Of a stretch of 8,166 bases of DNA, positions 4,098-8,166 are shown piece after piece (within the stretch, counting starts at the first letter, position 1; every line of letters begins with the position of its first letter). Origin of the DNA: JAZDMK01 sp043800975 (GTDB taxonomy: Bacteria; Bacteroidota; Bacteroidia; Bacteroidales; JAHJDW01); the NCBI GenBank assembly GCA_043800975.1, contig JAZDMK010000183.1, positions 1 through 8,166 of the forward strand, written 5' to 3'. A program made the position numbers and the translations under genes. The notes under the pieces were generated by a model. The model saw only the letters and a program-made list of their open reading frames with translations, was not told the DNA's origin and ran no database searches.

Positions 4098-6437
4098 TTC
4101 GTATTTTTTTCTGCTTCTGCGAATCCATGCCATAGTAAATCCTGCAAGGATCATTGCTCCACCAAGCCATACAAGAGATATCAAGGGAAAACGAACTGCC
4201 TTAAATGCGATAAATGTATCGGGCACCTCGCTCACACGCAGTAGGACGTGATCCTTCTCTTTTGAAAAATCAAATACATCAACTACAAGATTATCCTGTT
4301 CATCCGATTTTGAATCCATTTGTCGGAATTTCCCACCCGTTCTTTGTAAGCATGAAGTTTTATGCAGGTGACCTTTATCACTTATGACTGAAATGTAAAA
4401 ATTGTATTCTGCATTTTCAAAATCATTCTTCTTTCCTAAAAAATGACAGTTCATTGAATCAACAATAACACCAATGCTTCCGACGTGAGTAGTATCCATT
4501 ATTTTCACTTCCTCTTGAAATAAAACATTCTCATTTTTCTTCTGTAACACTTCATTTGTTCCATAAACAAAAGCAAAAATATCGGCATCCCATTTTCTGC
4601 TAATACCTGGAATATAGACCGCTCCGCGCTGTTCGTCAACAATCATTTCCGGATAAACAGAAACTGTTTTTTTTCTGATTCTGTCTTTTACTTCAACAGC
4701 AAATATTGTTTTTTCATCTTTTGTATAAGCAGTATCAAACATGAACTGATAATTCTTTGTTGCAAGTGGAATACGTGGTTTTAGCTCCAGATAGTCACTA
4801 TTCAAAGCAGCATTGCTTCTTATCGGCTGCTGCGTTATTGTTTCATTCTGTGTAAAAGCAATCAATACGCCAACCACAAAAACGCCGATTCCTGCGTGTG
4901 TCACTGCTGAGGGCGAATTCCTCGAAACTTTTCTGAACCTGAATTGAAAATCAAGTGCAGCAATCAAAAGGAAGGATGCGGCAAACCACAACAGTGTATC
5001 GAGAAAAGAAAGTGAAACTGTAAAAAATAAAATCGGAATAAGCATCAACAAAGCACCAAAACACGGAACAATTAATCTTATTAGAAACGCTTTTGTACCG
5101 GAAACATTCTTAACAAAAAGACTGATTGCTGCAAGCATAAGAATAACAAAAGCGAAACCAGCCTGCCATGTGTTGAAATGTGCTGCACGATCGGAAGGCA
5201 ATGCGATAGATGTTCCGAGCAAATTATTAATTACAGGAAGTGATGTACTGAATAAAACCTGAAATGCTGATAAAAATAATACAACAACCCCGACCGATAT
5301 CCAAAAAGGACGCGACAATATTTTTTCTTCACTTTCATTACCGCGTTGTTTTCTTTTAATAATCATCAAAATTGCAGGGAATAGTAATGAAAGCAATGGT
5401 AACATCATTAAAGGAATAAATGAACCACTACCGCTGAATGAATGCACAGACTGCTCACCCAGGATTCCGCTTCGTGTAAGGAAGGCTGAATAAAAAATAA
5501 GGATAAGCGGAAGCAATAAAAAAAGATAAACAGATAAACCGGGCTTGCTGTTTTTTCGGTGCACAATCACAAGGTGGAATGTAGCAATGATAATCAGCCA
5601 GGGAACAAGCGATGCATTTTCAACCGGGTCCCACGCCCAGAAACCCCCAAATGTAAGGTCTTCGTATGCCCAAGCACCACCAAGCAAAAGTCCGGCACCT
5701 AAAAACAAAGAAGCACTAAGCAACCAGGGAATTAATTTATGAAGCCATATTTTCTCAGGATTTTTTATCAGAACTGAAATTGCAAAAGCCCATGGAACGA
5801 GACAAAGAGAATATCCAAAAAACAAAATCGGCGGATGCAAAATCATCCAGATATTTTTTAAAAGTGGATTTAATCCAAGCCCATCCTGTAATATCTGAAG
5901 ATAATTTGTTTGATTAAAAAATGGGATTCCAATATTTTCGGGCGATTCACGCAATAACACAAACAAATCATTTCCCAGATGAAGTGACCCGATTGAAAAA
6001 CCAGTAATGAGTAACAAAAGAATGGATTGAACAATAGCGATGATTGAAAGTGAACGCATGCTTAATTCATCCTTTTTGCGAATTAGGAACAAACCCCAAG
6101 TGGCATTTAGTAATGTCCAGAATAAAAGGCTTCCCTCCTGTCCTGCCCATAAAGCCGTCAGTTTATAAGCCCAATGTTGATCAGCAGAGCTGTGCGTCCA
6201 TACATTTTTGTATTCAAAATAATTTCCAAAAATCAACCAGAGCAAAACAGTAGCAACAATAATCAACAAAGCAAAATGCGCGTAATACAGTATTAAAGCT
6301 GCTTTCCTTAACCGGATATTGTTTTCTCTGAATGATCTGAAAAGCAAAACAGCAGAAACAAGTGCAGCAAGAATACTTAAATAAATACTGTACCGCCCGA
6401 TAATTCCGGGAATCAGGAACTCACCAAATTCATTCAT
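4092..6437 (-). CDS. ccmF: CcmF-family cytochrome c heme lyase, possibly an NrfE-like version
   Basis: This 781-residue multi-spanning membrane protein is a CcmF/NrfE-type heme lyase, which joins heme to apocytochrome c on the periplasmic side. The tryptophan-rich heme-handling motif GGFWAWDPVENAS is at 264-276. Histidines matching the known heme-ligand positions are visible: H201 (ILHPP), H288 (TFHLV), H332 (SVHSF) and H514 (THAG). About 512-530 is a membrane segment, followed by a soluble region of about 220 residues (531-750) and a last membrane helix (about 752-772). It is longer than E. coli CcmF (about 650 residues), mainly in that soluble region. It starts 16 nt after nrfA. E. coli NrfE, a CcmF homologue, works on the CXXCK heme site of NrfA, so a dedicated role here is plausible, but it could also be the cell's general CcmF. 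The overlap with lolD leaves no space for a terminator between them. Confidence 0.9.
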   Translation of the reverse strand: MNEFGEFLIPGIIGRYSIYLSILAALVSAVLLFRSFRENNIRLRKAALILYYAHFALLIIVATVLLWLIFGNYFEYKNVWTHSSADQHWAYKLTALWAGQEGSLLFWTLLNATWGLFLIRKKDELSMRSLSIIAIVQSILLLLITGFSIGSLHLGNDLFVLLRESPENIGIPFFNQTNYLQILQDGLGLNPLLKNIWMILHPPILFFGYSLCLVPWAFAISVLIKNPEKIWLHKLIPWLLSASLFLGAGLLLGGAWAYEDLTFGGFWAWDPVENASLVPWLIIIATFHLVIVHRKNSKPGLSVYLFLLLPLILIFYSAFLTRSGILGEQSVHSFSGSGSFIPLMMLPLLSLLFPAILMIIKRKQRGNESEEKILSRPFWISVGVVVLFLSAFQVLFSTSLPVINNLLGTSIALPSDRAAHFNTWQAGFAFVILMLAAISLFVKNVSGTKAFLIRLIVPCFGALLMLIPILFFTVSLSFLDTLLWFAASFLLIAALDFQFRFRKVSRNSPSAVTHAGIGVFVVGVLIAFTQNETITQQPIRSNAALNSDYLELKPRIPLATKNYQFMFDTAYTKDEKTIFAVEVKDRIRKKTVSVYPEMIVDEQRGAVYIPGISRKWDADIFAFVYGTNEVLQKKNENVLFQEEVKIMDTTHVGSIGVIVDSMNCHFLGKKNDFENAEYNFYISVISDKGHLHKTSCLQRTGGKFRQMDSKSDEQDNLVVDVFDFSKEKDHVLLRVSEVPDTFIAFKAVRFPLISLVWLGGAMILAGFTMAWIRRSRKKYEL

Positions 6438-6453
6438 TCAATAAAAATAGAAA

Positions 6454-7914
6454 TTATTTTTTTACAACCGGTGAATTTTTCACCCACTCAGGTAAAACTT
6501 TTTTATTAAATTCATCTTTATCCGCCTGAATTTTCTTCATATCAAGTCCGATAAATTCCTGAGCTTTCGCTTTGGTTGCAATATCAGGACTTATGTTTGG
6601 GAACTTACATACTTTCTTCAACAGTATTTCTGTCAGAAGTATTCTTGCTTCCATGGATCTTTGTATTGAACCAGCCAGAATTCTTGCAGCTTCAAGTGGG
6701 GCATGAAACCCCATTCCATTCGATGCCGCAACAAAATCCCATCTCCATTGCGAATGGCGAATTAAAGTTAAAATCGGCTTCATTTCATTTTCAGTTGCTC
6801 CACAATCCCAGGCACCCTTTGCAAGCAAATGAGCAATCATAAGCTGTTGTTGGGCGGTTTTTAACAGTTGTGCTATTTTATCCTGACGTTGATAAACATT
6901 GTTGCGCAGTTTCTCTTCACTCTCACGGTGGCAAACAGCACAGGATCCGGAAATATTATTCAAAGGACTTTGAATTTTATGATCTGAAAACTTCACTGCT
7001 CCTTCTCTTTTGTATGGCATATGACAATCGGCACAGGCAACATTACGGTCAGCATGAACACCCATTGTGAATAATTCATAATCGGGATGCTGAGCTTTCA
7101 AAATCGGGGTTTTACTCATTCCATGAACAAAGTCAACATGGTTCACTTCATCATAATATTTTTCCATTGAATCTACATCCATTCCTTTATCCCAGGGATA
7201 GGTGAGATACTTTCCTTCACCTTTAAAGTAATATTCTACATGACACTGCGCACAAACAAGGCTTCGCATTTCCTGGTGTGTTGCCTTATTAATATCCTTT
7301 CCCTGACGCCGGTATGCTTCAACCAAAGCAGGACGAGTAATTTTTAGGTTCATGGTTTTGGGATCATGGCAATCCTGACAACCAATTGAGTTTACGACTT
7401 CTTTGCCTAAATCTTTCCATTTGGTGCTATAAAATTTTTCAGCACCCATTTTGTTAATCAGGCGAGGGACATCAGGACTTTTACATGACCAGCATGTTCC
7501 CGGCTGTGGTTGAGCCGTACGCAGGGTTGCTCTGATATCTTCAATTGCATGCCCATGACCGCGAGCCTGCTTATAATCTTTTGAAAAAGCATATCCCGAC
7601 CACAGCACGCATAGCTCAGGAGCGTCTTCCAGATAATCGCGGGTTGCACTTCCACCATATTTACTTTTAAACGATGTATCTAGTGTTGACATAAAAGTTT
7701 CATATTCCCGCGGGAAATTCTGACCCCACACATCATTGCGAGGTTCCCAATCAGCAATGGGTTTAGCCTGCTGAAAATAAAGCTGAGATTCTGCTTTTCG
7801 TTCCATAATGGTTGATGCAAACCAGCCAAGCATGAATACTGCCGAAACTGTAATCAAGAAGAATATCCAGTTCAGCCAGGGCTTTTTTTCGGTAATCTCA
7901 CGGAGTTTTTTCAT
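6454..7914 (-). CDS. nrfA: Ammonia-forming cytochrome c nitrite reductase NrfA
   Basis: This 486-residue protein reduces nitrite to ammonium with six electrons in the periplasm. Five heme sites are present: the lysine-ligated active-site motif CWSCK (141-145), then CQDCH (179), CAQCH (221), CADCH (294) and CAVCH (325). Catalytic residues match known NrfA: R118 in ARGHGHA, Y228 in CHVEYYF and H276 in QHP. The calcium-site residues E227, Y228, K273 and Q275 are all present, so this is the calcium-type enzyme. A hydrophobic segment (about 14-34) with no clear cleavage site suggests a membrane anchor or an uncleaved signal. The length is normal for the family. It starts 3 nt after the nrfH stop, consistent with one NrfH-NrfA quinol-linked complex, and is followed by a heme lyase gene in the same operon. 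Confidence 0.97.
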   Translation of the reverse strand: MKKLREITEKKPWLNWIFFLITVSAVFMLGWFASTIMERKAESQLYFQQAKPIADWEPRNDVWGQNFPREYETFMSTLDTSFKSKYGGSATRDYLEDAPELCVLWSGYAFSKDYKQARGHGHAIEDIRATLRTAQPQPGTCWSCKSPDVPRLINKMGAEKFYSTKWKDLGKEVVNSIGCQDCHDPKTMNLKITRPALVEAYRRQGKDINKATHQEMRSLVCAQCHVEYYFKGEGKYLTYPWDKGMDVDSMEKYYDEVNHVDFVHGMSKTPILKAQHPDYELFTMGVHADRNVACADCHMPYKREGAVKFSDHKIQSPLNNISGSCAVCHRESEEKLRNNVYQRQDKIAQLLKTAQQQLMIAHLLAKGAWDCGATENEMKPILTLIRHSQWRWDFVAASNGMGFHAPLEAARILAGSIQRSMEARILLTEILLKKVCKFPNISPDIATKAKAQEFIGLDMKKIQADKDEFNKKVLPEWVKNSPVVKK

Positions 7915-7917
7915 GGA

Positions 7918-8166
7918 TTATTTATTTTTTATTGATTTCATTAACCATTCAGGAACATTATTATCACCTTTTTGCGGAATCAATCCAAAGGGAGAAGAAG
8001 ACAAAGAAGTTCTGCTGCCATGAGGCACTTCTCTATGACAATCCCAGCAAGGCTTTCCTTTTGAGTCAGCCTGACCATTCATTTCTATCAAAGAAGTATT
8101 TTCAACGGCATCCCGATGACAACGAATGCAGTTTTCCTGAACAACGGTGGCTCCTGCCTCACGAAT
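7918..8166 (-). CDS. nrfH: NrfH, tetraheme quinol dehydrogenase (C-terminal part, cut by window edge)
   Basis: The last 82 residues are present; the N-terminal half lies beyond position 8166. Two heme-binding motifs are visible: CIRCH (8116-8130) and CWDCH (8035-8049). The second runs into REVPHG, a hallmark of the NapC/NrfH family. Family members are inner-membrane tetraheme cytochromes that take electrons from menaquinol and pass them to NrfA, so the missing part should hold the membrane helix and the first two heme sites. The tail after VPHG is polar and ends in SIKNK. The stop is 3 nt before the nrfA ATG, and the pairing nrfH-nrfA is standard. The identification combines the motifs with the gene order. 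Confidence 0.92.
   Translation of the reverse strand: MREAGATVVQENCIRCHRDAVENTSLIEMNGQADSKGKPCWDCHREVPHGSRTSLSSSPFGLIPQKGDNNVPEWLMKSIKNK

Noticed and set aside
4097..4124. Possible bidirectional terminator between lolD and ccmF
   Set aside because: ATTCG and CGAAT can pair, but only over 5 bp with a loop of about 17 bases and no strong GC stem; too weak to call.
3821..4147. Minus-strand open frame of 108 codons antisense to lolD
   Set aside because: It overlaps the conserved signature and Walker B region of lolD and extends into ccmF; a shadow frame.

Overview
The window most likely comes from a member of the Bacteroidota (Bacteroidetes). It is AT-rich, none of the genes has a recognisable Shine-Dalgarno sequence, several small lipoproteins carry the relaxed signal-peptidase-II site common in that phylum, TAnnTTTG-like -7 elements occur in the one divergent intergenic region, and a long CcmF is paired with NrfHA. 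The genus cannot be named from the sequence. Nearly every base is coding.

Region 1 (about 60-3342, minus strand) looks like one operon: seven consecutive small lipoprotein genes followed by a radical SAM/SPASM enzyme. In transcription order they are L1 (3342-3028), L2 (2971-2513), L3 (2506-2177), L4 (2153-1914), L5 (1917-1636), L6 (1634-1338), L7 (1341-1078) and the enzyme (1091-60). Spacing is tight, with two 4-nt ATGA overlaps and a 14-nt overlap into the enzyme gene. The lipoproteins differ in most of their sequence but share a long two-part signal peptide, a lipobox cysteine and one to three copies of a Cys-Tyr (CY) motif, 12 in all. This looks like a ribosomally made, post-translationally modified lipoprotein system in which the radical SAM enzyme modifies the CY sites. 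That function is inferred. It is the main candidate for an undescribed system here.

Region 2 (3441-4097, plus strand) is a divergently transcribed LolD-type ATPase, the energy-providing subunit of the lipoprotein-releasing transporter. Its position beside seven lipoprotein genes may or may not matter functionally.

Region 3 (4092-8166, minus strand) is a nitrite-ammonification operon: the 3' end of nrfH (membrane tetraheme quinol dehydrogenase, cut by the window edge), nrfA (pentaheme ammonia-forming nitrite reductase with the special CWSCK heme site) and a CcmF-family heme lyase. By analogy with E. coli nrfE, the heme lyase may serve the CXXCK site. NrfH would pass electrons from menaquinol to NrfA, which reduces nitrite to ammonium in the periplasm, and the CcmF protein would help attach the c-type hemes. 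Its 3' end overlaps the 3' end of lolD by 6 nt, tail to tail.

The window starts with an imperfect 7-bp tandem repeat, and L7 contains an in-frame palindromic repeat. I see no rRNA, tRNA, CRISPR array, transposase or convincing terminator.
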